DNA from: Micromonospora sp. C95
Lineage (GTDB): Bacteria; Actinomycetota; Actinomycetes; Mycobacteriales; Micromonosporaceae
Assembly (NCBI RefSeq): GCF_018070465.1
Contig: NZ_JAGPXT010000011.1
Span: forward strand, 1-64,000
Length of the DNA: 64,000 bases
Reading direction: 5' to 3'
The notes below the pieces were generated by a model, which worked only from the letters and a program-made list of their open reading frames with translations, ran no database searches and had not been told where the DNA came from. Numbering within the stretch: the first letter of the stretch is position 1; each line of letters starts with the position of its first letter. The position numbers were made by a program, and so were the translations under genes. Of the stretch, positions 53,802-64,000 are shown piece by piece.

Positions 53802-55478
53802 GTGCTCGATCGTCTGGCGGCTGGACTCGCCGCCGCCGCCCTGCGACTGCCACCGGCGCGGACCCGACGGGTCACCGTCACCCGGGACATCGGGTTGCGG
53901 GTACGCGACGGTGTGATCCTGCGCACCGACCACTACGCCCCCGACCTGCCCGCCGCGCCCACCGTGCTGATCCGTACCCCGTACGGCCGGGCCGGACCGA
54001 TGCGGCTGCTCTGCCGTCTCGCCGCCGAGCAGGGATTCCACGTGGTCATCCAGTCCTGTCGGGGCACCGGCGGCTCGGGCGGTGAGTTCGAGCCGTTCGT
54101 GCACGAACGCGACGACGGTCTGGACACCCTCGACTGGCTGCGCCGGCAGCGGTGGTGGACCGGCGCGTTCGGCATGTTCGGCGCCAGCTACCAGGGCTTC
54201 GTGCAGTGGGCGCTCGCGGCGGAGGCGGGCCCGCAACTGCGCGCCATGGTCGCCGTCGCCACCGCCTCGACCACCCGCGACTCCACCTACGCGGGCGAGT
54301 CCTTCGCCCTGGACACTGTGCTGACCTGGGCCGAGCTGCTGCAGGCGCAGACCGTGCCGTGGCTGGCCCGCCAGTGGGAGCTCAAGCGCGGCCAGCCGAG
54401 ACTGACCGCTGCCCTGGCCCACCTGCCGCTGATCGAGGCCGACCGGGTCGCCACCGGCGTGACCGTGCCGTTCTTCCAGGAGTGGCTGCGACACCACACC
54501 CCGGAGGCCGACTACTGGCGCAGCCGGGTCTTCGACGACCGACTGCACCTGGTCGGCTCGCCGGTGGCGATGGTCAGCGGCTGGCACGACATCTTCCTGC
54601 CGGCCCAACTACGCGACTACACGGCGCTGCGGGCCACCGGTGCCCGTCCGCGCCTGGTGGTCGGGCCGTGGACCCATGGCAGCCCCGGGTTGTTCGTCGC
54701 CGCCCTGCGTGAAGGGCTGAGCTGGCTCGGCGCCCACCTGTCCGACGATCGGGCCGGCGATGTCGCCCATCCGCCCGACGCTCCCGTGCGGGTGCACGTC
54801 GGTGGTGCCGGCGGGGGCTGGCGTGACCTGCCCGACTGGCCGCCACCCGCCGACGCCGTCCGGTGGTACCTGCACCCGGGTGCGGCCCTGAGCCCCGCGG
54901 ACCCGGTCCCGTCGCCGCCGGACGGATTCTGGTACGACCCGGCCGACCCGACGCCGTCGCTCGGCGGCCCACTGCTCGTGGCCCAGCGGGCCGGGCCGTT
55001 CGACAACCGTCCGGTCGAGGCCCGACCCGACGTGCTGACCTGGACCAGCGAGCCGTTGACCGCCGGGATCGAGGTGATCGGGCCGGTACGCGCCGAGATC
55101 CACCTGCGCAGTGAGCTGTCCTACCTGGACGTCTTCGTGCGGCTGTGTGACGTGGACGCCCGGGGGCGTTCGTGGAACATCTGCGACGGGCTGGTCCGGC
55201 TCGATCCGCACCGGTTTCCCGCCGACGACGCCGGCGCCGTCGTGGTGCCGGTCGAGATGTGGCCGACCGCCCACCGCTTCGCCCCCGGGCACCGACTGCG
55301 GCTACAGGTCTCCGGCGGGGCCCACCCCCGCTACGCGCGTAACCCCGGCACCGGGGAACCCCTCGGCGCGGCTGTCACACTCCGTCGTGGATTCCGGGAG
55401 ATCATGCACGACCCGGATCATCCGTCCGCAGTGGTCCTACCGGTCGTCCACTCTGCCTCCCAGGCAACCCCAAGCTGA
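53802..55478 (+). CDS. CocE/NonD-family alpha/beta hydrolase (X-Pro dipeptidyl-peptidase-like)
   Basis: A 558-aa esterase or peptidase. The nucleophile is Ser129 in FGASYQG, the acid Asp lies in GWHDIFL and the His in GPWTHG. A helical cap and a C-terminal beta-jellyroll (FVRLCDVDARGRSWN, HRLRLQVSGGAHPRYARN; quoted parts VDARGRSWN and SGGAHPRYARN) complete the X-Pro/cocaine-esterase layout. CGGAG lies in the MarR 3' end before the GTG start. Co-transcription with MarR suggests it degrades the inducer or a related ester/amide (inference). Confidence 0.92.
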   Translation: MLDRLAAGLAAAALRLPPARTRRVTVTRDIGLRVRDGVILRTDHYAPDLPAAPTVLIRTPYGRAGPMRLLCRLAAEQGFHVVIQSCRGTGGSGGEFEPFVHERDDGLDTLDWLRRQRWWTGAFGMFGASYQGFVQWALAAEAGPQLRAMVAVATASTTRDSTYAGESFALDTVLTWAELLQAQTVPWLARQWELKRGQPRLTAALAHLPLIEADRVATGVTVPFFQEWLRHHTPEADYWRSRVFDDRLHLVGSPVAMVSGWHDIFLPAQLRDYTALRATGARPRLVVGPWTHGSPGLFVAALREGLSWLGAHLSDDRAGDVAHPPDAPVRVHVGGAGGGWRDLPDWPPPADAVRWYLHPGAALSPADPVPSPPDGFWYDPADPTPSLGGPLLVAQRAGPFDNRPVEARPDVLTWTSEPLTAGIEVIGPVRAEIHLRSELSYLDVFVRLCDVDARGRSWNICDGLVRLDPHRFPADDAGAVVVPVEMWPTAHRFAPGHRLRLQVSGGAHPRYARNPGTGEPLGAAVTLRRGFREIMHDPDHPSAVVLPVVHSASQATPS

Positions 55479-55641
55479 ATCAAAGCGCCTCTGAGCTGGG
55501 CATTCGCCAAAAGAGCGAGCTATCGTGGTGATACGCCCGCCGCCGTGCACCCGATTGGCCGGGCCCGCCGGTGAGCCTCTCCACCGCGTACGCGGTGTCA
55601 CTGTCGTGCCTGGTCCCCGACGAGTAAGCGAAGGGGGACCC

Positions 55642-56538
55642 ATGACGCGGGCACCGGCAAATCTTCTCGCCGTTCGTAGTCTGCTGCTTGAGCATCTCAA
55701 CCGTGATCCCAACCGCAGTCGCGACGAGGATCTCGAACCCAACGAGGTCGGCATCGTTGGCGACGCCAACCACCGAGGGGGTTACGACTGCGGGTCGGAC
55801 CGGGTCGTCACCAACGACTACTCGGTGGTCGAGTCGCCCCGCGACCGTAACGGACTGACCCTCGACGCCGCCGCGCTGGACGTGGGGACGTTCCGGCTCG
55901 ACTCCGGTGGCCGCAACCACAACCTGTTCACGTTCTCGACCTGGTGCGTGGCGCAGTGCGTCGCCAACGCCCCGGACACCCGCGACATCCGCGAGATCAT
56001 CTACTCACCCGACGGCAACGTGGTCCGGCGCTGGGACCGGCTCGGTCGCCGCAGCACCGGTGACCGGTCGCACCTGTGGCACACCCACTTCAGCTTCTTC
56101 CGGGACTCGATCAAGGCGAACCGCGACCAGCGGCCCCTTTTCCGCCGCTACCTGACCACCATCGGACTGCTGGACCCCGAGGATGGAGAGAACGACATGA
56201 CACCCGAGGAGCACAACTGGCTCAGGACCGTCCACCGCAACCTCACCGTCCTGGACGGGCGCAACCCGATCGGGCAGACCTACACCCGGATGGCCATGGG
56301 CGAGGACCACACGGACCCCGCCTTCCGGGTCTCCCACCCGACCCTGCGCAGCATCGGCGCCCAGCTCACCGCGCTGCAGAGCACAGTGGAGGCGCTGACG
56401 AACCGGGACTTCACCGACGAGCAGGCGATCATCAGCGGGGTGCTGGCCGGTCTCACCCCAGAGGAGATCGCGGCGGCCATTCCGCCCACCGTGGCGGAAC
56501 AGGTCGTGAGTGAGCTGAGCCGGCGCCTGGCGGCCTGA
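55642..56538 (+). CDS. Endolysin-like peptidase (putative M15-type metallopeptidase)
   Basis: A 298-aa protein without signal peptide. The first 190 residues resemble the N-terminal peptidase domain of actinophage lysins: GDANHRGGYDCG, DYSVVESPRDRNG, ALDVG, and HLWHTHFSFFRDS, whose His and Asp could bind zinc as in M15/DD-peptidase folds. The C-terminal third is helical, acidic and of unknown type (MTPEEHNWLRTVHRNL, LTPEEIAAAIP), like phage cell-wall or tail proteins. No other phage genes are nearby. AAGGGGGA precedes the ATG. Activity is unproven. Confidence 0.65.
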   Translation: MTRAPANLLAVRSLLLEHLNRDPNRSRDEDLEPNEVGIVGDANHRGGYDCGSDRVVTNDYSVVESPRDRNGLTLDAAALDVGTFRLDSGGRNHNLFTFSTWCVAQCVANAPDTRDIREIIYSPDGNVVRRWDRLGRRSTGDRSHLWHTHFSFFRDSIKANRDQRPLFRRYLTTIGLLDPEDGENDMTPEEHNWLRTVHRNLTVLDGRNPIGQTYTRMAMGEDHTDPAFRVSHPTLRSIGAQLTALQSTVEALTNRDFTDEQAIISGVLAGLTPEEIAAAIPPTVAEQVVSELSRRLAA

Positions 56539-56554
56539 CCTGAGACAACCTGAC

Positions 56555-56582
56555 GAGTGGCGGCCGGTACCGGCCGCCACTC
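56555..56582. terminator. 28-bp perfect palindrome, bidirectional terminator
   Basis: GAGTGGCGGCCGGT and its exact complement abut without spacer (effective loop GTAC), between the convergent endolysin-like and cold-shock genes. Confidence 0.8.
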
Positions 56583-56618
56583 ACCGCCGTGCGATCAGCC
56601 CCGGGGGACCGGCACGAG

Positions 56619-56822
56619 TCAGAGCGGACGGACGTTGTCCGCCTGCGGGCCCTTCTGCCCCTGGGTCACGTCGAACTCGACCTTCTGGCCCTCACCCAGC
56701 TCTCGGTAGCCGCTGGACTGGATGGCCGAGTAGTGGACGAAGACGTCGGGCCCTCCGCCGTCCTGCTCGATGAAGCCGAAGCCCTTTTCGGAGTTGAACC
56801 ACTTCACGGTGCCGGTTGCCAT
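56619..56822 (-). CDS. cspA: Cold-shock domain protein
   Basis: A 67-aa single OB-fold nucleic-acid chaperone. RNP1 is KGFGFIEQ and RNP2 is VFVHYSAI, after the [10 protein letters not shown] start. Members melt RNA structure at low temperature or act as general mRNA-binding proteins. GGGAGAG precedes the ATG. A minus-strand TACTGT near 56898-56893 is a possible -10, which would leave a leader of roughly 65 bases; long leaders are common for csp genes. Confidence 0.96.
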   Translation of the reverse strand: MATGTVKWFNSEKGFGFIEQDGGGPDVFVHYSAIQSSGYRELGEGQKVEFDVTQGQKGPQADNVRPL

Positions 56823-57043
56823 GCGTACTCTCTCCCTGTTCCATGCGGGCGACCGCTGGCTTGTCCGCCGGTGATCGCCCAATACCTTCCCGACAGTAAC
56901 CGGTGAATAGCGGATTTGCCGGGCGAAGCGCCTCAGGTGATGCGGCGGATGGCCCCGACGCGGCGCGGGATCGGGGTTCACCCTCAGGGGCGCCGCTACG
57001 AGATAGGGGAGGAAACCCGATGTTCACGGTGGCGGGCAGGCCC

Positions 57044-57049
57044 TAGCGT
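57044..57049 (+). promoter_or_regulatory. -10 element of a leaderless promoter (DedA gene)
   Basis: TAGCGT ends seven bases before the ATG of the second DedA-family gene; no ribosome site is present. Confidence 0.55.
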
Positions 57050-57056
57050 ACGAGAC

Positions 57057-57665
57057 ATGGCGGACCAGTTGGCCCAGGTCGGAGAGCTTCCCGTGGTGGT
57101 GCTGATGGCGGTGCTCGGGGTGGTCATGCTCTTCGACGCGGTGCCGCTGTTCGGGGTCCTGGTGCCCGGTGACGTGGCGGTGCTCGCCGCGGTGGCGGTC
57201 GGCACCCCCGCCACCGGGTTGGCGACCTTCGTCGCCGTGGTCACCGGATGCCTCGCCGGCTGGTCGATGAGCTTCCTGGTCGGCCGGCTGTGGGGCGATC
57301 GGCTGCGGCGCAGCCGTTTCGGCGGTTGGGTCGGCGAGACGCGATGGGCGGCAGCCGAGAGCATCCTGCGCCGCGACGGCGGCCGGCTGGTACTGATCGC
57401 GCCCTTCCTGCCGGTCTTCAACGCGTTGCTGCCGCTGGCCGCCGGCGGGCTGCACATGTCGTACCGGCGGTTTCTCGGGTTCGCGGCGCTCGGCGCGGCC
57501 GGGTGGGCCGGGCTCTACCTGGTGGTGGGTACCGCGTCGCGGACGCTGGCCGGGCTGCTGCCCGCCGGAGCGAGCCCACTGCTGGTGACCATGCTCGGCG
57601 GACTGCTGCTGGCGGCCCTGGTGCTGCTCGGCACCCGGCGGCGGCTTCGCGCGGTCACCCGCTGA
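57057..57665 (+). CDS. DedA-family membrane protein
   Basis: A 202-aa protein with about five hydrophobic segments and the DedA pattern: FGVLVPGDVAVLAA (membrane re-entrant Pro-Gly-Asp/Glu motif), SFLVGRLWGDRL, LIAPFLPVFNALLPLAAGG in place of the usual R-x3-P-x3-G, and HMSYRRFLGF. The Arg of the FxRxxP motif is replaced here (APFLPVFN), which may affect transport activity. It is leaderless by promoter position. The larger DedA protein at 48.7 kb is a separate paralogue. Confidence 0.85.
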   Translation: MADQLAQVGELPVVVLMAVLGVVMLFDAVPLFGVLVPGDVAVLAAVAVGTPATGLATFVAVVTGCLAGWSMSFLVGRLWGDRLRRSRFGGWVGETRWAAAESILRRDGGRLVLIAPFLPVFNALLPLAAGGLHMSYRRFLGFAALGAAGWAGLYLVVGTASRTLAGLLPAGASPLLVTMLGGLLLAALVLLGTRRRLRAVTR

Positions 57666-57816
57666 ACCGGTCACCACCTCGCCCGGTCGCCTTCCTACCG
57701 GGCCGCTTGACCAGCCCGTCGGCTGCGCTCGGAACCCGCTCGAACCTCGGGTGGCTGTCGGACACGTCGGGCATGATCAGGGCGTCCGTCCGCACTGCCC
57801 CCGGGGGAGCCCTGCC

Positions 57817-58140
57817 ATGAGTGACGTACCGCCACTGATCCGTCGTTACTTCGCGCTCGCCGGTCAGCCCGACAGCGACGCCTACTTCGCGCTCTTCGCC
57901 CCCGACGCGGTCGTCGAGGACGAGGGCAGGGCGCACGAGGGCATCGCCGCGATCCGGGCCTGGCGGCGGGAGGTGCCGCTGGTGTCGTACGAGATCACCG
58001 ACGTGACGCAGACGCCGGCAGGGACCGTGGTCACCGCCACCATCACCGGTGACTTTCCCGGCAGCCCCTTCGCCGGCCTGCGGTACCGCTTCGAGGACTA
58101 CGACGACAACCAGATCCGACGGCTGCGCATCGCTCCCTGA
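57817..58140 (+). CDS. SnoaL/NTF2-like protein
   Basis: A 107-aa alpha+beta cone-fold protein. The pattern LIRRYFALAGQPDSDAYFALFAPDAVVEDEG (quoted part YFALFAPDAVVEDEG) with HEGIAAIRAW and the final strands RYRFEDYDDNQIRRLRI fits SnoaL-like domains. Members range from small isomerases to ligand binders, and no catalytic residue can be named. GGGGGAG precedes the ATG. It is convergent with the MBL-fold gene. Confidence 0.85.
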   Translation: MSDVPPLIRRYFALAGQPDSDAYFALFAPDAVVEDEGRAHEGIAAIRAWRREVPLVSYEITDVTQTPAGTVVTATITGDFPGSPFAGLRYRFEDYDDNQIRRLRIAP

Positions 58141-58144
58141 CCGG

Positions 58145-58164
58145 CGCGGCTGTCACCAGCCGCG
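58145..58164. terminator. Short hairpin between convergent genes
   Basis: CGCGGCTG and its complement enclose TCAC; the structure contains the stop codon of the MBL-fold gene. It may act as a bidirectional terminator. Confidence 0.5.
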
Positions 58165-58806
58165 GGCGCGCCACTCGGCCAGGTGGGGGCGTTCCGCGCC
58201 GAGCGTCGAGTCCCGGCCGTGCCCGGGGTAGAACCAGGTCTCGTCGGGCAGCCGGTCGAACAGCTTGTGCTCGACATCGTCGATCAGCGCGGCGAACCGC
58301 TGCGGATCCCGGTCGGTGTTGCCGACCCCACCCGGAAAGAGACTGTCGCCGGTGAAGAGGTGCGGCACACCACCGGGGTCGCGGTAGAGCAGTGCCACCG
58401 AGCCCGGGGTGTGGCCCCGGACGTGGACGACCTCCAGGGCGCAGTCGCCGACCGGCACGAGGTCGCCGTCGGTGAGGGTCTGCGCCTCGATCGGCAGCCC
58501 GTCCGCGTCATCGGTGTGCACCAGCGCACGGGCGCCGGTCTTGGCCACCACCTCTTCCAGACCGACCCAGTGGTCCATGTGCTGATGGGTGGTCACCACC
58601 GTGGCGAGACCCGCGTCGCCGATCAGTTCCAGCAGGCGGGGCGCCTCGTTCGCGGCGTCGATCAGCACCTGCTCACCGGTGCTGGCGCAGCGCAGCAGGT
58701 ACGCGTTGTTGTCCATCGGACCGACCGACACCTTGGTGATGGTCAGCTGGTCGAGTTCGCGTACCGCCGGCGGACCGCCGGGTGTGACTTCTCCGGTGTA
58801 GGTCAT
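58153..58806 (-). CDS. MBL-fold metallo-hydrolase (glyoxalase II-like)
   Basis: A 217-aa metallo-beta-lactamase-fold hydrolase. The metal site is THQHMDHW (His74, His76, Asp78, His79), with further ligands in VRGHTPGSVAL, FTGDSLFPGG and YPGHGRDS. This layout matches small thioester hydrolases such as glyoxalase II and mycothiol-conjugate enzymes. It follows a maleylpyruvate-isomerase-type gene by six bases; AGGAAG overlaps that gene's stop codon, so translation is coupled. A joint role in thiol-conjugate chemistry is a reasonable inference. Confidence 0.9.
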   Translation of the reverse strand: MTYTGEVTPGGPPAVRELDQLTITKVSVGPMDNNAYLLRCASTGEQVLIDAANEAPRLLELIGDAGLATVVTTHQHMDHWVGLEEVVAKTGARALVHTDDADGLPIEAQTLTDGDLVPVGDCALEVVHVRGHTPGSVALLYRDPGGVPHLFTGDSLFPGGVGNTDRDPQRFAALIDDVEHKLFDRLPDETWFYPGHGRDSTLGAERPHLAEWRARGW

Positions 58807-58812
58807 GACTTC

Positions 58813-59529
58813 CTAGATCCATTCGGGTGGGCGGGGCAGCTGTCCGTCGGGGGTGACGGTCAGGGTGGTGCCGGGGTCGCGGCCGGTCAGCCACGCGGCG
58901 AGTCCGGCGGCCGAACCCGCGACGACCGGCGCCTGTGCCGGGTCACCGAGCACCAGTTCGTGGCTGCTGCCGTCGAAGCGCAGCACCATCGCCGGTACGT
59001 CGCCCCGGCCGGCGAAGCCGCTGGTCACCTCGTGCAGCAGCCGGTGACCGAAGTCCGGTGACCAGTCCGCGTGCCGGTAGCCGGCGGCCAGGTCGACGTG
59101 GTGGATCTCCAGTTCCCGCAGCCGGCCCCAGACGAGCAGGGCCGCCGGCCGCGGGCCGTGCCGGGTCTCGACGGTGGCACCCCACGCCGCCACCGGCATC
59201 GCGGCGACGGCCTCGACGAACCGGTCCGCGCTGCGCCGCAGGTCGTCGAGGTGTTCCTCCGGCGGGCGCGCGGCCCCCGCCTCGATGTCGGCGGTTCGGG
59301 TCGCGGCGCTGGCGTACATCGGGATCCGTTCGCCGGTGCGCGCCGAGGTGAGCAGGTTGACGAAGCCGTCGGCATTGCGGCAGACGTGGGTGAGCACGTG
59401 TCCTCGGCTCCACCCCGGCAGCAGGGACGGTGCCGCGAGATCGGCGGCGTCGAAGGTGGCCGCCGTCCGTAGCAGTCGGGCCGTGGCATCGTCCACGTCG
59501 CCGGTCAGCAGCAGCGGATCCATCGTCAC
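58813..59529 (-). CDS. Maleylpyruvate isomerase-type (mycothiol-dependent, DinB-like) protein
   Basis: A 238-aa protein with an N-terminal DinB-like four-helix metal-binding bundle (LLPGWSRGHVLTHVCRNADGF, quoted parts GWSRGHVLTHV and NADGF; RELEIHHVDLAAGY) carrying conserved His and Glu ligands. A C-terminal MDMPI-like domain ends in GLAAWLTGRDPG. Family members use mycothiol as cofactor. The GTG start two codons before an ATG is preferred because a -10 element ends seven bases before it, giving a leaderless message. Confidence 0.88.
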   Translation of the reverse strand: MTMDPLLLTGDVDDATARLLRTAATFDAADLAAPSLLPGWSRGHVLTHVCRNADGFVNLLTSARTGERIPMYASAATRTADIEAGAARPPEEHLDDLRRSADRFVEAVAAMPVAAWGATVETRHGPRPAALLVWGRLRELEIHHVDLAAGYRHADWSPDFGHRLLHEVTSGFAGRGDVPAMVLRFDGSSHELVLGDPAQAPVVAGSAAGLAAWLTGRDPGTTLTVTPDGQLPRPPEWI

Positions 59530-59536
59530 GTTGCTG

Positions 59537-59542
59537 ACCCTA
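59537..59542 (-). promoter_or_regulatory. -10 element of a leaderless promoter (isomerase-type gene)
   Basis: TAGGGT on the minus strand ends seven bases before the GTG start. Confidence 0.6.
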
Positions 59543-59773
59543 GTGGGCCGCGCCCACCGCGTCGCCGGGGAATTCACTTCCGGCGTGGCGCGGCCCGACC
59601 TACCGTCTGTGCCAGCGGCCCCCTCGAACCGGATGCCTCGCCTGCCGCCTCGCGGCCCGGTCACCGGCGGGGGATGTCGACCAGGTTCGTACGCGGCGCC
59701 GGAGCGGAGGAGGTGGTGGTCATGCCGGTCACCGCACCCGTGTATCACCCGCACCGACACTGAACGAGGAGCC

Positions 59774-60808
59774 ATGACCATCTCGCTGACCGCCCTGGGC
59801 TGGGACACCGACCGGGCGGCCCATCTGCGACGCATCCGTACCGATCAGCGCCCCGGCCGGGTGGCCCGCGTCGACCGTGGCGTCTGCACCGTGCTCACCG
59901 AGGCGGGGCCGGTGCGCGCCTCGACCGGCGGGCCGCTGCTGGCCGCCGCCGTCGGCGACGCCACCCGGCTGCCCGGCGTCGGCGACTGGGTGCTGCTGTG
60001 CGCCTGGCCCGACGGGCGGACGACGGTGGAGGCGGTGCTGCCCCGCCGTACCGCGTTGATCCGGCGCACCGCCGGTAAGGACGCCGGCGGTCAACTGCTG
60101 GCCGCCAACCTGGACGTGGCCGCCGTGGTGGAGCCGGTGCACCCGGCACCGGATGCCGCCCGCATCGAGCGGCTGCTCTCGCTGGTCCACGAGTCGGGAG
60201 CCCGGCCACTTGTGGTGTTGACCAAGACCGACCTGGCGGCCGACCCGGCGGCGGTGGCGCGTCAACTGGCGGCCCTGGCACCGGGCGTGCCGGTGCTGCC
60301 GGTCAGCGCCGAGCACGGCACCGGACTGGAGGCGCTGCGCGCCGAGGTCGGTCCGGGTCGTACCCTCGGGCTGCTCGGACCCTCCGGAGCCGGCAAGTCG
60401 AGCCTGGTCAACGCGCTCGTCTCGGCGGTGGTGATGCCCACCCAGGCGATCCGTCGGGTGGACGGCAAAGGTCGGCACACCACCACCTGGCGGGCGTTGG
60501 TGCCACTGCCCGGCGGGGGTGCCGTGGTGGACACGCCCGGTGTTCGGGCGGTCGGCCTGCTCGACGGCGCGACCGGGCTCGACCGCGCCTTCGCCGACAT
60601 CGCCGACCTGGCCGCCGACTGCCGGTACGGCGACTGCGGGCACGAGGCCGAACCGGGCTGCGCGGTGCGGGCGGCGCTCGATTCCGGGACGCTGACCGCT
60701 CGTCGCTATGACAACTGGCGCCGGCTGCAACGCGAGGTCACCCACCAGACCCGTCGCCGCGCCACCCGCGTGTCCCGCACCACCCCCCGCACCCCCCACC
60801 CCCGCTGA
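59774..60808 (+). CDS. rsgA: Ribosome small subunit-dependent GTPase RsgA
   Basis: A 344-aa circularly permuted GTPase that matures the 30S subunit. An N-terminal OB domain (about 30-100) precedes the G-motifs in permuted order: G4 LTKTD, then G1 GPSGAGKSS and G3 DTPG. The C-terminal zinc site is CRYGDCGHEAEPGC. GAGGAG precedes the ATG. The extreme C-terminus is Thr/Arg/Pro-rich. RsgA genes are not universal in actinomycetes; here it is a lone gene upstream of uvrA. Confidence 0.93.
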   Translation: MTISLTALGWDTDRAAHLRRIRTDQRPGRVARVDRGVCTVLTEAGPVRASTGGPLLAAAVGDATRLPGVGDWVLLCAWPDGRTTVEAVLPRRTALIRRTAGKDAGGQLLAANLDVAAVVEPVHPAPDAARIERLLSLVHESGARPLVVLTKTDLAADPAAVARQLAALAPGVPVLPVSAEHGTGLEALRAEVGPGRTLGLLGPSGAGKSSLVNALVSAVVMPTQAIRRVDGKGRHTTTWRALVPLPGGGAVVDTPGVRAVGLLDGATGLDRAFADIADLAADCRYGDCGHEAEPGCAVRAALDSGTLTARRYDNWRRLQREVTHQTRRRATRVSRTTPRTPHPR

Positions 60809-60910
60809 CCACCCCAACCTCGGAGCCCTCCAGCCCGCGATCATGCAGATGTGGCTGTCGGTACGAGTTTTTTGACCATTTTTGGGACGTGGCGCAGCTG
60901 CGTGGTCGGC

Positions 60911-60952
60911 GGGTTGGGGGTGCCGGGGGGAGAGGGGGTGGGGAGGGGTGGG
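60911..60952 (+). other. G-run tract upstream of uvrA
   Basis: Seven runs of three to six G in 42 bases on the uvrA coding strand; further runs continue to about 60985. The 280-bp gap to uvrA also holds T-runs near 60870-60887, but no gene I can support. Confidence 0.6.
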
Positions 60953-61088
60953 ATGTCTGGGTGGGGAAAGTTGTCGGGGGGCGGGTCTACAGTTGCCGGG
61001 GCGCACTCTCCGCGCTGACACAACCGCTGGGTTCACCCCAAAAGCGGACAGATCTTCCTCTTCATCCTCACCCGGGAGTACACGGACC

Positions 61089-64000
<2,912 letters not shown>

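Overview
The window is very GC-rich, densely packed DNA with GTG/ATG starts, GGAGG-type ribosome sites and many leaderless promoters of the TANNNT type. Gene content and order (pyk, pdtaR, a liv ABC operon, polA, rpsA, a coaE-GrpB fusion, uvrB, terC, typA, rsgA, uvrA) point to a high-GC actinomycete. Mycothiol-type enzymes, a CBM2-PL11 plant-polysaccharide lyase and SARP/DUF5753 regulators suggest Micromonosporaceae, most likely Micromonospora. It is a chromosomal core segment with small accessory patches; I see no prophage, plasmid, IS element, rRNA or CRISPR array.

Layout. 0-6 kb: an aldo/keto reductase, then a giant TPR-CHAT protein facing a two-gene operon (cysteine-rich zinc-ribbon-like protein and three-helix membrane protein). 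6-11 kb: YciI protein, pyruvate kinase translationally coupled to an acyl-CoA thioesterase, a cysteine-poor Rrf2 regulator and a TauE/SafE exporter. 11-18 kb: an aromatic amino acid decarboxylase, a secreted rhamnogalacturonan lyase, and a divergent Lrp/AsnC locus controlling a trans-sulfuration-type PLP enzyme, with a flavin monooxygenase downstream of the regulator. 18-26 kb: a frameshifted HTH/LAGLIDADG gene, an odd tRNA with a CAA anticodon, pdtaR, a lipoprotein and livKHMGF. 26-37 kb: an AfsR-like regulator, polA, a patch of small accessory genes (DUF3140, DUF2945, Uma2, methyltransferase), and rpsA with a long leader.

37-50 kb: coaE, a duplicated-domain membrane protein, uvrB, a DUF5753-type regulator, terC, a tyrosine phosphatase, a beta-lactamase-like protein, typA and a DedA-family protein. 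50-56 kb: a lytic transglycosylase, then a divergent MMPL transporter / MarR-CocE hydrolase locus with two copies of one operator. 56-64 kb: an endolysin-like protein, cspA, a second DedA protein, a SnoaL-like protein, an MBL-fold hydrolase with a mycothiol-type isomerase, rsgA, and uvrA running off the right end.

The most promising candidate for an undescribed system is the TPR-CHAT / zinc-ribbon / membrane-protein cassette (1123-6106). Other notable points are the class I-shaped tRNA-Leu(CAA), the frameshifted LAGLIDADG gene beside it, two families of intergenic palindromic repeats, the twin MarR operators, at least eight leaderless genes, and G-run tracts just upstream of coaE and uvrA.
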